A program made the translations under genes and the position numbers. Positions 8,421 to 17,043 of a DNA stretch of 64,000 nucleotides are shown here, piece by piece (position 1 is the stretch's first letter; each line of letters starts with the position of its first letter). Source of the stretch: NORP294 sp047627915 (GTDB taxonomy: Bacteria > Bacteroidota > Bacteroidia > Flavobacteriales_E > Vicingaceae). The notes under the pieces are model-generated. The model worked only from the letters and a program-made list of their open reading frames with translations, did not search any database and had not been told where the DNA came from. Location of the stretch: the NCBI GenBank assembly GCA_047627915.1, contig JBLHTZ010000003.1, positions 1 through 64,000 of the forward strand, written 5' to 3'.

Positions 8421-9332
8421 ATGACACACCAATTCCAAGTAAAAAAGATTTTAATTCCAATTGACTTCTCAAACACGTCAAAGTTAGCACTTGAGCATGC
8501 AGCTCATCTGTGCAAGGCATTTGACTCTGAATTGCACTTGGTTCATATTTACAAAACTTCTACAATCGATGTTTTACCAAACCTAACCGCTACATCTGCA
8601 AATCTTCCTGATTATCAAGGCCTAAGAGACATGGTGATTGAAGAGCTAGATGCAGTTGGGAAAAAGTTTAGTGAAAAACATAACATAGCGTATAACATAG
8701 AAGTGAAAGAAGGAAGTGTTTCCAAAGGAATTTTAGCTACTGCAAAAGACTGCGGTGCTGACTTAATTGTTATGGGAACACATGGTGTTAGTGGGTTCGA
8801 AGAGTTTTTCTTGGGAAGTAATGCTTATCGCGCAGTAACTTCTTCTACTGTTCCAGTCTTAACAGTGCAAGAACATTCTGACAAAATGGGATTTAAAAAC
8901 ATCGTTTTACCTATCGACAGTTCACAACATACAAGAGACAAAGTTTCTGAAGCAGTGGCGCTTGCAGAAGCACTTGGGAGTAAAGTCCACATCGCACAAC
9001 TAATGAGAGAAGATGATGACGCTGCGATTATGAACTTAAAAGTAAAGCAAATTGAAGAGCATCTGGATCACAAATCAATTGCCCACCAAACTACGGTAAT
9101 AAACAATCAAAATATCGCCCAAGCTACATTAGATTTTGCTAAAAAAGTAGAAGGCGACTTAATCGTGATCATGACAGATCAAGAAAATTATACAGGTTTC
9201 TTTGTTGGGGAATATGCGCAACAAATTGTTAACCATTCTAAGATTCCTGTACTAAATGTAACACCTATAGGAATTGTTAAAGGATTTTCTCAAAGCCAAT
9301 TAGGCGGGGACTACAAACCTTTTTACCTGTAA
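8421..9332 (+). CDS. Universal stress protein, tandem UspA domains
   Basis: This 303-residue cytoplasmic protein holds two UspA domains. The first (about 5-155) carries the ATP-binding type motif GTHGVSGFEEFFLGS; the second (about 160-285) is more diverged and its matching loop, MTDQENYTGFFVGEYA, lacks the clean motif. UspA proteins bind nucleotide and respond to stress or growth arrest. I start at the ATG at 8421, directly before the first beta strand (VKKILIPIDFS). Upstream starts at 8376 (TTG) and 8385 (ATG) overlap a weak promoter-like pair: TTG at 8376 and TACCTTTA at 8396. The cinA gene follows after eight bases, so the two form an operon. Confidence 0.9.
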   Translation: MTHQFQVKKILIPIDFSNTSKLALEHAAHLCKAFDSELHLVHIYKTSTIDVLPNLTATSANLPDYQGLRDMVIEELDAVGKKFSEKHNIAYNIEVKEGSVSKGILATAKDCGADLIVMGTHGVSGFEEFFLGSNAYRAVTSSTVPVLTVQEHSDKMGFKNIVLPIDSSQHTRDKVSEAVALAEALGSKVHIAQLMREDDDAAIMNLKVKQIEEHLDHKSIAHQTTVINNQNIAQATLDFAKKVEGDLIVIMTDQENYTGFFVGEYAQQIVNHSKIPVLNVTPIGIVKGFSQSQLGGDYKPFYL

Positions 9333-9340
9333 AACGCTTT

Positions 9341-10585
9341 ATGCAAGCAGAGCTGATCACCATTGGTGATGAAATACTTATTGGCCAAACTATAGACACT
9401 AATTCTGCCTGGATGGGCAAGAAATTGAATGCTTTAGGTATCCAAGTAAGTCAAATTACATCAATAAAAGACGAGAGAAGCGCCATTAAAACAGCTTTAA
9501 TAGCTGCAGAACATTCTGCGGCTAATTTGGTATTGATTACCGGAGGACTAGGGCCAACTAAGGACGACATAACAAAACATGTTCTATGTGAATATTTTGA
9601 CACCTACCTTGAGCGCAACCAAGAAGTTTTAGCAAAAATTCAATCCTTTTTTAAAGAAAGGGGTAGAGAAATGTTGGAAAGCAATAACCAACAAGCAGAC
9701 TTGCCCAAAGCTTGCACTGTACTTTTAAATGAAATGGGAACGGCAAGTGGAATGTGGTTCGAAAGGAACAACACTATTTTTGTAAGCATGCCTGGTGTAC
9801 CCTATGAAATGAAACACTTGATGAGCGAACATGTGTTGCCGAAAGTGCAAGAAATTTTCAAGTTGCCTGCAATTTTTCATAAAACCATTATGACTGAAGG
9901 TATTGGCGAGTCATTTTTAGTTGAAATAATTAAAGACTGGGAAACGAGTTTAATTATTGAAGACATTAAGATTGCTTATCTGCCATCGCCGGGAATTGTA
10001 AGGGTGCGGTTAACTGCCATGGGGTCTGAAATAGAACCATTGCAGGAAAAGGTGCTTAGAAAAGCACAAGAGTTGCATCAACTTATTCCCCAATATATTT
10101 TTGGCGAGGATGATATTTCGATGGAAGAATCTCTGGGTAATTTATTGAAAGAAAAAAAACAAACCATCGCTACTGCTGAAAGCTGCACAGGTGGGTACAT
10201 TGCTCATTTATTGACGAACCGACCCGGTAGCTCTGCATTTTATTTAGGAGGGTTTGTTTCTTACGACAATCAGGTGAAAATTGAAGTCCTAAAAGTTGAT
10301 AAAGACTCTATTGAAGAAGAAGGTGCAGTAAGCGAAACCGTAGTAAAACAAATGGCGAACGGTGCAAGAAACTTATTAAAAACTGACTTAGCTATTGCCA
10401 CTTCGGGAATTGCGGGCCCTGATGGCGGAACAGATGAAAAACCTGTTGGAACAGTTTGGATTGCTGTAGCCTCTTCAAATGGAGTTACCGCGAAAAAGTT
10501 TTTGTTTGAAAAAAATAGAGACCGAAACATACGCAGAAGTGCCATGGCAGCAATGAGTATGGTTAGAAGGGTATTATTAAATTAA
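9341..10585 (+). CDS. cinA: CinA family nicotinamide-nucleotide amidohydrolase
   Basis: The 414-residue protein has the two domains of full-length CinA. The N-terminal molybdopterin-binding-like domain (about 1-170) contains TGGLGPTKDD and is linked in the family to ADP-ribose pyrophosphatase activity. The C-terminal PncC domain (about 255-410) carries AESCTGGYIAHLLT, with the catalytic Ser in ESCTGG, and TSGIAGPDGG. PncC deamidates nicotinamide mononucleotide in NAD recycling. It is the second gene of an operon with the UspA protein. Its stop codon overlaps that of the convergent M28 peptidase gene by three bases, with no terminator between them. Confidence 0.95.
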   Translation: MQAELITIGDEILIGQTIDTNSAWMGKKLNALGIQVSQITSIKDERSAIKTALIAAEHSAANLVLITGGLGPTKDDITKHVLCEYFDTYLERNQEVLAKIQSFFKERGREMLESNNQQADLPKACTVLLNEMGTASGMWFERNNTIFVSMPGVPYEMKHLMSEHVLPKVQEIFKLPAIFHKTIMTEGIGESFLVEIIKDWETSLIIEDIKIAYLPSPGIVRVRLTAMGSEIEPLQEKVLRKAQELHQLIPQYIFGEDDISMEESLGNLLKEKKQTIATAESCTGGYIAHLLTNRPGSSAFYLGGFVSYDNQVKIEVLKVDKDSIEEEGAVSETVVKQMANGARNLLKTDLAIATSGIAGPDGGTDEKPVGTVWIAVASSNGVTAKKFLFEKNRDRNIRRSAMAAMSMVRRVLLN

Positions 10586-11817
10586 AATCTCACCATCTCT
10601 TCAATCACTTCTTCTCCACGCTGAACTTTAACCATTGTAGAATCGCCCTTCTCGAATAAGCTTAGGCCTTTCATATAGGCTTTCATTCCATCTACTTTAA
10701 CAGTATCCATTTGTATTACAATATCGCCTTTTAAGAACCCTGCCATGTTTGCGGGTTTCCCTTCAGTAACACCGTCGATTCGCATTCCTTCGCCTTGAAA
10801 CAAATAATCTGGCATCACTCCAAGTGTTACTGTAAATCTAGGATTGTCTTCACTTTCATCTTTGGTTTTCACAAATTCAATCGACTCCTGCGCATCTAAT
10901 TGCTCAGCAAGGCGAACAATCAATTCTTTAATCGTCTGAATCCCGTTATAGTTAATCTTCTCAACGTCATCACTTGGCTTGTGGTAATCTTCATGCTGAC
11001 CAGTAAAAAAGTGCAACACCGGAATATCTTGTAGGTAAAAAGAAGTATGATCTGAGGGCCCTACACCAGACTCACCATAAACGAAGGGTAAATTTTCCCA
11101 ATTCGCTTTTTCTAATTCTTTGGTCCAATTTGGATTCGTTCCCACACCATTAATTGCTAATCCTTTCGAGGTATCCAATCTCCCAACCATGTCAAAATTC
11201 AACATGTATTGAACTTCATCCAAGTTGATGGTTGGATTTTTACAATAGTAGTTTGATCCTAACAATCCCATTTCTTCTCCTGAAAAAGCCATGAAAAGAT
11301 AGTTTGATTTATTTGCGGTTTTACTATTTTTCAACTCCTCTGCCAAAGCTAGCATTAGCGCTACTCCACTAGCATTATCATCCGCTCCGTTATGTATGGC
11401 TCCATCCTTCTTAGCATATAATGAACCTGAGATTCCATGCCCCAAATGATCGTAATGTGCACCAATAACAACTGTCTTGCTAGCTCCATTATCTATCATT
11501 CCTAACACATTGGAAACTTTTATGGTTTTATTTGAATCTAATTTCTCCTCATGTGGATTTGCCTTTGGAGAAAAATCAAATGTTTGTAAATAGCCGGCAT
11601 CTCCTTTCACAGTTAAACCAATCGCTTTCATTCTTTTTGAAATGTACTCAGCAGCTAACCGCTCCCCTTCTGTTCCACTTTCTCTACCCTCCAATGAATC
11701 TGAGGCCAAGTACTGGACATCAGACTTTAACATCAATAAGGGATCTACTTTCTTTTCTTGACAAGAAAATAACACTAGTGAAGTAGTGCAAACGGCAAAT
11801 AATAATTTCAAATTCAT
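10582..11817 (-). CDS. M28 family metallopeptidase lipoprotein with PDZ domain
   Basis: This is a 411-residue secreted dinuclear zinc aminopeptidase. A lipoprotein signal ends with Cys19 (LVLFSC). The metal ligands stand in the usual order: His and Asp in GAHYDHLG, Asp in DDNASG, the catalytic Glu pair in SGEEMGLLG, Asp in NFDMVGRL and the last His in GPSDHTSFY. A PDZ domain fills about residues 320-411 and may hold substrate or partner. It probably digests peptides on the periplasmic or outer membrane side. It diverges from the propeller lipoprotein gene; both have an exact TAnnTTTG box in the short gap between them. Confidence 0.94.
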   Translation of the reverse strand: MNLKLLFAVCTTSLVLFSCQEKKVDPLLMLKSDVQYLASDSLEGRESGTEGERLAAEYISKRMKAIGLTVKGDAGYLQTFDFSPKANPHEEKLDSNKTIKVSNVLGMIDNGASKTVVIGAHYDHLGHGISGSLYAKKDGAIHNGADDNASGVALMLALAEELKNSKTANKSNYLFMAFSGEEMGLLGSNYYCKNPTINLDEVQYMLNFDMVGRLDTSKGLAINGVGTNPNWTKELEKANWENLPFVYGESGVGPSDHTSFYLQDIPVLHFFTGQHEDYHKPSDDVEKINYNGIQTIKELIVRLAEQLDAQESIEFVKTKDESEDNPRFTVTLGVMPDYLFQGEGMRIDGVTEGKPANMAGFLKGDIVIQMDTVKVDGMKAYMKGLSLFEKGDSTMVKVQRGEEVIEEMVRF

Positions 11818-11836
11818 AAGGCTAAAAAATAAAATT

Positions 11837-11844
11837 CAAAGCTA
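11837..11844 (-). promoter_or_regulatory. Promoter -7 box (TAGCTTTG) for the M28 peptidase gene
   Basis: An exact TAnnTTTG match on the minus strand ends 19 bases before the peptidase ATG, implying a short leader. No clear -33 TTG is seen. Confidence 0.45.
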
Positions 11845-11877
11845 AACAATCCTATTCTTTCGTTTTTACTAAAAACT

Positions 11878-11885
11878 TAACTTTG
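11878..11885 (+). promoter_or_regulatory. Promoter -7 box (TAACTTTG) for the propeller lipoprotein gene
   Basis: An exact TAnnTTTG match on the plus strand ends 19 bases before the ATG at 11905, mirroring the divergent box for the M28 gene. No clear -33 TTG is seen. Confidence 0.45.
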
Positions 11886-11904
11886 CGCTCAAATTATTAG
11901 AAAA

Positions 11905-13017
11905 ATGAAAAACGTATTTATTGCCATTTTAAGTTTATTTATTCTCGCTTGCGGAACTGAAAAAAAACCAGAAACTTCTACGGAAGATACTCCAACTGCA
12001 GATTCAACTGCGACAGAAACCTCTATATTAAATGAAGGAGAAAACCATTTTTCCAGCCTTAAGCAATTAACAAATGGTGGCGATAATGCTGAAGCTTATT
12101 GGAGTTTTGACGATTCAAAATTGGTTTTTCAAGTGAGCAACCCAAAATGGGAATTGGAATGTGACCAAATTTTTGTTTTTGATTGGCAGCATGACAATTT
12201 GATGGAAAAAATGCCACAAATGGTAAGCACCGGTTTAGGACGAACAACTTGCTCGTACTTCTTACCTGGAGATACAACTATTGTGTACGCTTCAACCCAT
12301 TTGGCCGATTCTGCTTGCCCTCCGACTCCCGAAAGAACCAATGGAAGATATGTATGGCCAATTTATGAAAGCTTTGATATATTTACAGCTGACCTAGCCG
12401 GCAATATTATCAATCAATTAACAACAGAACCAGGATATGATGCTGAAGCTACCGTTTCTCCAAAAGGTGATAAAATCGTTTTTACATCACTAAGAACAGG
12501 CGACTTAGAATTATTTACTTGTGATATTGACGGATCTAATGTAAAGCAAATTACGTTCGATTTAGGGTATGATGGTGGTGCATTTTTCTCACCTGATGGA
12601 ACTAAATTGATTTTTAGATCAAGTCGTCCAAAAACGGAAGAAGAAATTAAAAAATACAAAGGCTTATTAGCAGAAGGCTTAGTTGAACCAACCAATATGG
12701 AACTTTACATCTGTAACGCGGATGGGTCAGAGCTAAGACAACTGACGAACCTAGGGAAAGCAAACTGGTGCCCATTCTTTCACCCGTCTGGTGAGAAGGT
12801 AATTTTCGCGTCTAATCATCATACAGAAAGAGGTTTCCCTTTCAACTTATACATGATCAATATCGATGGAACAGGTCTAGAGCAAGTAACAAATGATGAC
12901 ACCTTCGATGCGTTCCCGGTCTTTTCTAACGATGGAAAACACTTGGTATTTTCTTCGAATAGAAACAACGGAGGGACTAGAGAAACGAATTTATTTGTTG
13001 CAGAATGGCAAGATTAA
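11905..13017 (+). CDS. TolB-like PD40 beta-propeller lipoprotein
   Basis: This 370-residue protein has a lipoprotein signal ending at Cys16 (FILACG), an acidic Thr/Ser-rich linker (about 20-45) and a propeller of WD40-like PD40 repeats. The repeats show as EATVSPKGDKIVFTS, GAFFSPDGTKLIFRSS, WCPFFHPSGEKVIFAS and AFPVFSNDGKHLVFSSNR. Such domains act as binding platforms or sit beside peptidases in the envelope. The divergent M28 peptidase gene is a possible partner, but that is inference. The final 11 codons occur again, with only synonymous changes, about 950 bases downstream. Confidence 0.92.
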   Translation: MKNVFIAILSLFILACGTEKKPETSTEDTPTADSTATETSILNEGENHFSSLKQLTNGGDNAEAYWSFDDSKLVFQVSNPKWELECDQIFVFDWQHDNLMEKMPQMVSTGLGRTTCSYFLPGDTTIVYASTHLADSACPPTPERTNGRYVWPIYESFDIFTADLAGNIINQLTTEPGYDAEATVSPKGDKIVFTSLRTGDLELFTCDIDGSNVKQITFDLGYDGGAFFSPDGTKLIFRSSRPKTEEEIKKYKGLLAEGLVEPTNMELYICNADGSELRQLTNLGKANWCPFFHPSGEKVIFASNHHTERGFPFNLYMINIDGTGLEQVTNDDTFDAFPVFSNDGKHLVFSSNRNNGGTRETNLFVAEWQD

Positions 13018-13134
13018 ACTTTTCTAATTTCCGTGCTTTAAATGGATAATTCAAGTAGTCTTTGAACTCATAGCTGGCGCCATACATTAATTTTCATAGA
13101 ATACTAGTACAGTTTAGCGGGGCTGTAAGCACGA

Positions 13135-13155
13135 TTTCTTAATCTAATTAAGAAA
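13135..13155. other. Small perfect hairpin in the gap after the propeller gene
   Basis: Nine-base arms TTTCTTAAT and ATTAAGAAA surround a 3-base loop. No T run follows on either strand, so this is not a normal terminator. The rest of 13018-13189 shows no gene. Confidence 0.3.
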
Positions 13156-13189
13156 CGACAAGCCAATTTAAACTGAAAATTATAGATGA

Positions 13190-13861
13190 TTAATCTTCAG
13201 TTTTAGTAATGTACCAATCATTATAGCGCATTATCAGTTCATTTAATGCCCCAAATACTTTAAATTTTTTCATCCCTTCTATTTCTTGAGCTAAATCTTG
13301 ATCTTCTTCCACCATTTTAATCAGCCTTTCTTTCGATGCATCATTCACAGTTGTATACTCAAAGAAACCTCCTTCTTTTTCTCCTACACCATTCCCTAAT
13401 ATGAATGAAAACCGTACTCCTTTCATCCCTAATTTCACCGCTTGCGACTTTGACTCAAATATCTCTTTTTCATAAGCTATACCTCTAACCAAATAATCAT
13501 CTGTTTGTGTGTAGTACAAATAATATAAACTTATCTCCCCTTTTACTCCTGTTTTTGCAAATTCGTTGATCGTGTTCGACATTCCAAATATTTCACTTTC
13601 AAAACTTAAAGACGCAAAGCTATCTCCTTCTAATACAAACCCCTGAATATCTTCTGCTGTATACTTATTACTCTTTTTCCCATCTTTATATTCAATTAAT
13701 TTCCCTTTTCCCTTCATATATTGAGGTAAACTATAAACAAAATCACCTTCTATTTTCATACCAGAGAGGTTATAATAATAGCCCGGTTTTGCTTTTTTCG
13801 ATTGACCTAATAAACTAAAGCTTGCTAGTAAGAGGACAAGTACTAAACAAAGTATTTTCAT
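13190..13861 (-). CDS. Secreted protein of unknown function (223 aa)
   Basis: A signal peptide of about 19 residues (MKILCLVLVLLLASFSLLGQ) is followed by a polar, beta-rich sequence with many Tyr, Lys and Glu. I recognise no domain. The opening GYYYNLSGMKIEGDF, with short alternating strands, recalls Bacteroidota proteins whose repeats start with a glycine and a tyrosine, but that is weak. The gene lies between the two copies of the propeller-gene 3' end and has no close operon partner, so it may have arrived by insertion or by replacing a paralogue. It should be periplasmic or outer-membrane associated. Confidence 0.8.
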   Translation of the reverse strand: MKILCLVLVLLLASFSLLGQSKKAKPGYYYNLSGMKIEGDFVYSLPQYMKGKGKLIEYKDGKKSNKYTAEDIQGFVLEGDSFASLSFESEIFGMSNTINEFAKTGVKGEISLYYLYYTQTDDYLVRGIAYEKEIFESKSQAVKLGMKGVRFSFILGNGVGEKEGGFFEYTTVNDASKERLIKMVEEDQDLAQEIEGMKKFKVFGALNELIMRYNDWYITKTED

Positions 13862-13937
13862 ATTTTCAGCCTGAGTAAATCAATCAGAACTTAAAGCATT
13901 TAAAAACAATGCTTTATTTAATTTTCTTCTGAATTTT

Positions 13938-13973
13938 GAAACGAACTTATTTGTTGCCGAATGGCAAGATTAA
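13938..13973 (+). pseudogene. Orphan copy of the 3' end of the propeller lipoprotein gene
   Basis: These 36 bases encode ETNLFVAEWQD and a stop, exactly the last 11 residues and stop of the propeller gene at 12982-13017. The two copies differ at two third-codon positions (AAT/AAC and GCA/GCC). No further similarity is seen upstream. The stop overlaps the stop of the minus-strand gene at 13970. The synonymous-only differences suggest the remains of a once functional paralogue. Confidence 0.7.
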
Positions 13974-14623
13974 AATCCTGTCTTTTGAGACTTCACGTGT
14001 TCAATTAACACCCCAACACAACCGGTTTCTCTAACTTTTAATTTCATTTTTGATTCTTCGCCAGGAACACTCACCTCAACGATTAAACTCATTGAACCTT
14101 CAGCCGTAAATTCGATAAACGGACTGTAGCTATCTTGAGAATTATCATACAATAAATCTTTGACCAATTTAAATTGAGGTCTGTTACTCCCTGTTTCGGT
14201 GACAGTTTCCTCGCTATATAAGTCCTCAGAGTAGCTATCCTCTGAATAATCATCGTAATCATCGCTAGAGTAGTCATCGGAACTATCATCGGAACTATCA
14301 TTAGCTGCAGGTCCTTCAACATACTCATCTACTTTAGGCTTAATTAAAACCTTTCGTTTTTCATAAATTTTGTACTTAATCTCTCCTCCTAGATTCTCTT
14401 CATTACATACCGTAACTCTATAATCTTGACCATTGTATGCTACCACGTGAAACTCTGAAGTCTGCCCTTTAGCCATAATGGCACTTTTAGACTGACTGTC
14501 GTATTTCATAAACATCCCTTCGCTATCACTGCAGCTCTTTTTGTGGTACTGTGAACATTCGGTTTGTGCTTCAGAAGTAAAACCGGTTAAAACGATACCA
14601 AAAAGTAATATAAATTGCCTCAT
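13970..14623 (-). CDS. Secreted protein with Asp/Ser-rich low-complexity segment
   Basis: The 217-residue product starts with a signal peptide (MRQFILLFGIVLTGFTSEAQ) and is secreted. Residues about 30-90 form a compact region with Cys pairs, and about 150-210 a beta-rich region including LIVEVSVPGEES. Between them an acidic stretch of Asp, Ser, Tyr and Glu (about 105-143) forms a likely disordered, possibly calcium-binding linker. Its DNA contains a perfect tandem 12-bp repeat (14274-14297), a sign of slippage. I know no family. It lies four bases after the lipoprotein gene at 14628, so the two form an operon and may work together. Confidence 0.78.
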   Translation of the reverse strand: MRQFILLFGIVLTGFTSEAQTECSQYHKKSCSDSEGMFMKYDSQSKSAIMAKGQTSEFHVVAYNGQDYRVTVCNEENLGGEIKYKIYEKRKVLIKPKVDEYVEGPAANDSSDDSSDDYSSDDYDDYSEDSYSEDLYSEETVTETGSNRPQFKLVKDLLYDNSQDSYSPFIEFTAEGSMSLIVEVSVPGEESKMKLKVRETGCVGVLIEHVKSQKTGF

Positions 14624-14627
14624 AATT

Positions 14628-15512
14628 TTATATATTTTGACTTACCATTTGAGATCTATACGTCCCAATTTCAGCTTTTAATTTTAAAAATTGCTCCATT
14701 GTCATTTGTATTTTCTTGCCTTTTCCAAAAACCAACTTACTCCCTTGTTTCTTAGTTTTCTCTCTCGAAATCCCTCCTTGTAAGGAGTCGAAAATGCCTT
14801 TAATTCCTTGAATCTTCTTCAACTCAGCATTTATTCCTAATTCATCCTTATTGCCTGACAAATAAGCATATAAATTCTCGAAAGTTATCTTTTGAGCTGT
14901 AATTCTTTCCACTGCTGACGAAGCGAGGTCTACGTCGACAATAGCATTTAAGCTAATGTAAATGCTCTCTGTCCATCCACCCAATGACATGAGTGCTAAT
15001 TTTCCTTCCTGTCCATTACTTTCCAAATGCTCAATAGCATTGTAATACGCTTCGCTTGCAATTAATGCCAACGAATCAGGGTTTTCCATATTTGCCTGTA
15101 TCTTCTGCATCATATCGTCTGTCATTAAATCTTCAATTTGAAGGTCTAAGCTCAATTTACGCACAGTTTCGTACAGCTTAATCGTTGACTCCACATCTTG
15201 ATAAGCTGCGGCATATGCTAAATCTGCAGAATAAACTCCAAACACTAGTGCTTTCTTATTAGGATCAGTATAGTTAGCTGCTACTTGATAATCGTGAACT
15301 AACGATTTATTATAATCAATGCCATTGTCATTGATGAATGCGAACATTTGCTCAGGGGAAGGTATGGCGTAATAAGATGTTTTTTCAGACTCTTCTATAG
15401 GAGCTGCTTCCATATTTACCTCTTCCTTTTCTGTTGTCTCATTTCGCTTGCTTTCTGCTGTACAAGCAGAAAGAAGGAGTAGTAAACTAAAGGGTAGAAT
15501 TAACTCTTTCAT
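14628..15512 (-). CDS. Lipoprotein of unknown function (294 aa)
   Basis: A lipobox ending at Cys17 (LLLLSAC) makes this a lipoprotein. After a Glu/Lys/Thr-rich linker (about 18-45) the protein is almost wholly helical, with repeated runs of alanine, glutamate and leucine such as YSADLAYAAAYQDVESTIKL, resembling helical-repeat proteins. I do not recognise the family. The next gene (13970) follows after four bases and encodes another secreted protein. Placement in the envelope is well supported by the signal; function is not. Confidence 0.78.
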   Translation of the reverse strand: MKELILPFSLLLLLSACTAESKRNETTEKEEVNMEAAPIEESEKTSYYAIPSPEQMFAFINDNGIDYNKSLVHDYQVAANYTDPNKKALVFGVYSADLAYAAAYQDVESTIKLYETVRKLSLDLQIEDLMTDDMMQKIQANMENPDSLALIASEAYYNAIEHLESNGQEGKLALMSLGGWTESIYISLNAIVDVDLASSAVERITAQKITFENLYAYLSGNKDELGINAELKKIQGIKGIFDSLQGGISREKTKKQGSKLVFGKGKKIQMTMEQFLKLKAEIGTYRSQMVSQNI

Positions 15513-15579
15513 CTTTTTGAATTTAAGTTTCGAAGATATTAAAAGTGAGTCAACAATTCTAACTTAATAGAAATTTATT

Positions 15580-17040
15580 TTAACGTAACGCTTTTAATTG
15601 CTTTCTGCGTAATAGGTGCAAGCCAATATAAGTAAGCAAACCGTTTAACATCAACAATTCAAAACCAAACTTATATCCATTTAACCAGGCTTCAGAATTT
15701 ACTTGAATGACATAGCAAATCACCGGGCAAATTAAACAAATCAGTGGCACCCATTTATCCTTCAATTCACTTTTATGCAGCAAACCAAATGCGTATAAGC
15801 CTAAAAGTGGGCCGTAAGTATATCCGGCAACTTTAAACAAGCTACTAATCACACTTTCATCACTTATTAAACTAAAAATTAAGATAACAAGGTACAATAC
15901 AAACGACATTGCAATGTGCGTTGTTTTTCGAATTTTCTGAGCCTGGAGTTCCGGTTTCTTTTCAACTGCTAAAAAATCAACACAAACGGAGGTTGTCAAG
16001 GCAGTTAATGCTGAATCAGCACTAGAATATGCTGCAGCGATTAATCCTAGAATAAAGAATACCGACACTGCAATACCAAAAGTATTGTTCAATGCTAAGG
16101 AGGGGAATAGCTCATCTGTCTTCGAAGGTATTTCGATTCCATTTTGGTTGGAATAGATAAATAACAATGCTCCCAATCCTAAAAACAATAAGTTAACAAA
16201 CACCAAAACAATGCTCATGGAAAACATATTCCACTTTGCTTCTTTTATGTTCTTGCAGCTCAAGTTTTTCTGCATCATATCTTGATCTAAACCAGTCATT
16301 ACAATTGTAATAAATGCTCCGCTCAGAAACTGTTTCCAAAAGAAATTAGAGGCTCTCCAATCATCAAAGAAAAATACTTGGGAGTAATCACTTGCCTTAA
16401 TAGTAGACACTAAGTCCGAAAAACCTAAACCTAACTGATCCCCTATTTGGTAGATTGCAACGCCTACTGCAAATAACATAAACAAAGTTTGCAAGGCATC
16501 TGTCCATACAATCGTCTTTATTCCGCCCTTTGCAGTGTACACCCAAATCAGCAGTATGGTAATTGCAACCGTGAGGTAATATGGAATATTCCAATCGTCA
16601 AAAATTGCAATTTGCAGTACATTCGCTACCAAATACAAGCGAAACGCTGCTCCTATGGTGCGAGAAAGCAAGAAGTAAAATGCCCCCGTTTTATAACTCC
16701 AGAACCCAAAGCGTTGCTCGAGATACGTATAAATAGAAGTTAAGTTTAAACGATAATACAGAGGCATTAAGACATTCGCGACTACAATATAACCGAGCAA
16801 GTAACCCAATACCATTTGCAGGTATGAAAACTGACTTGTTCCTACCCAGCCGGGCACAGATATAAATGTTACACCGGATAGCGACGTCCCAATCATTCCG
16901 AAAGCAACCAAGTACCAAGGCGAATTTTTGTTGCCTACAAAAAATGAATTGTTGTCAGCTCCTTTTGAAGTAACGCGAGCAATAAGCAACAGAAAAAGAA
17001 AATATAAAGCAACAATTCCTGCTATTACTGCTGAACTCAT
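15580..17040 (-). CDS. Sodium:solute symporter (SSS family)
   Basis: This 486-residue integral membrane protein has about thirteen helices and belongs to the SSS family (LeuT fold), which brings in small organic solutes with Na+. The family region appears as GTSLSGVTFISVPGW near residue 53 and YSSADSALTALTTSVCVDF near 340, the latter including the conserved helix with Na+-site serines. The substrate cannot be read from the sequence. It begins three bases after the L-2-hydroxyglutarate oxidase gene, so the two are very likely co-translated; uptake of a hydroxy acid or related carboxylate is a reasonable guess. Confidence 0.92.
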   Translation of the reverse strand: MSSAVIAGIVALYFLFLLLIARVTSKGADNNSFFVGNKNSPWYLVAFGMIGTSLSGVTFISVPGWVGTSQFSYLQMVLGYLLGYIVVANVLMPLYYRLNLTSIYTYLEQRFGFWSYKTGAFYFLLSRTIGAAFRLYLVANVLQIAIFDDWNIPYYLTVAITILLIWVYTAKGGIKTIVWTDALQTLFMLFAVGVAIYQIGDQLGLGFSDLVSTIKASDYSQVFFFDDWRASNFFWKQFLSGAFITIVMTGLDQDMMQKNLSCKNIKEAKWNMFSMSIVLVFVNLLFLGLGALLFIYSNQNGIEIPSKTDELFPSLALNNTFGIAVSVFFILGLIAAAYSSADSALTALTTSVCVDFLAVEKKPELQAQKIRKTTHIAMSFVLYLVILIFSLISDESVISSLFKVAGYTYGPLLGLYAFGLLHKSELKDKWVPLICLICPVICYVIQVNSEAWLNGYKFGFELLMLNGLLTYIGLHLLRRKQLKALR

Positions 17041-17043
17041 AAG

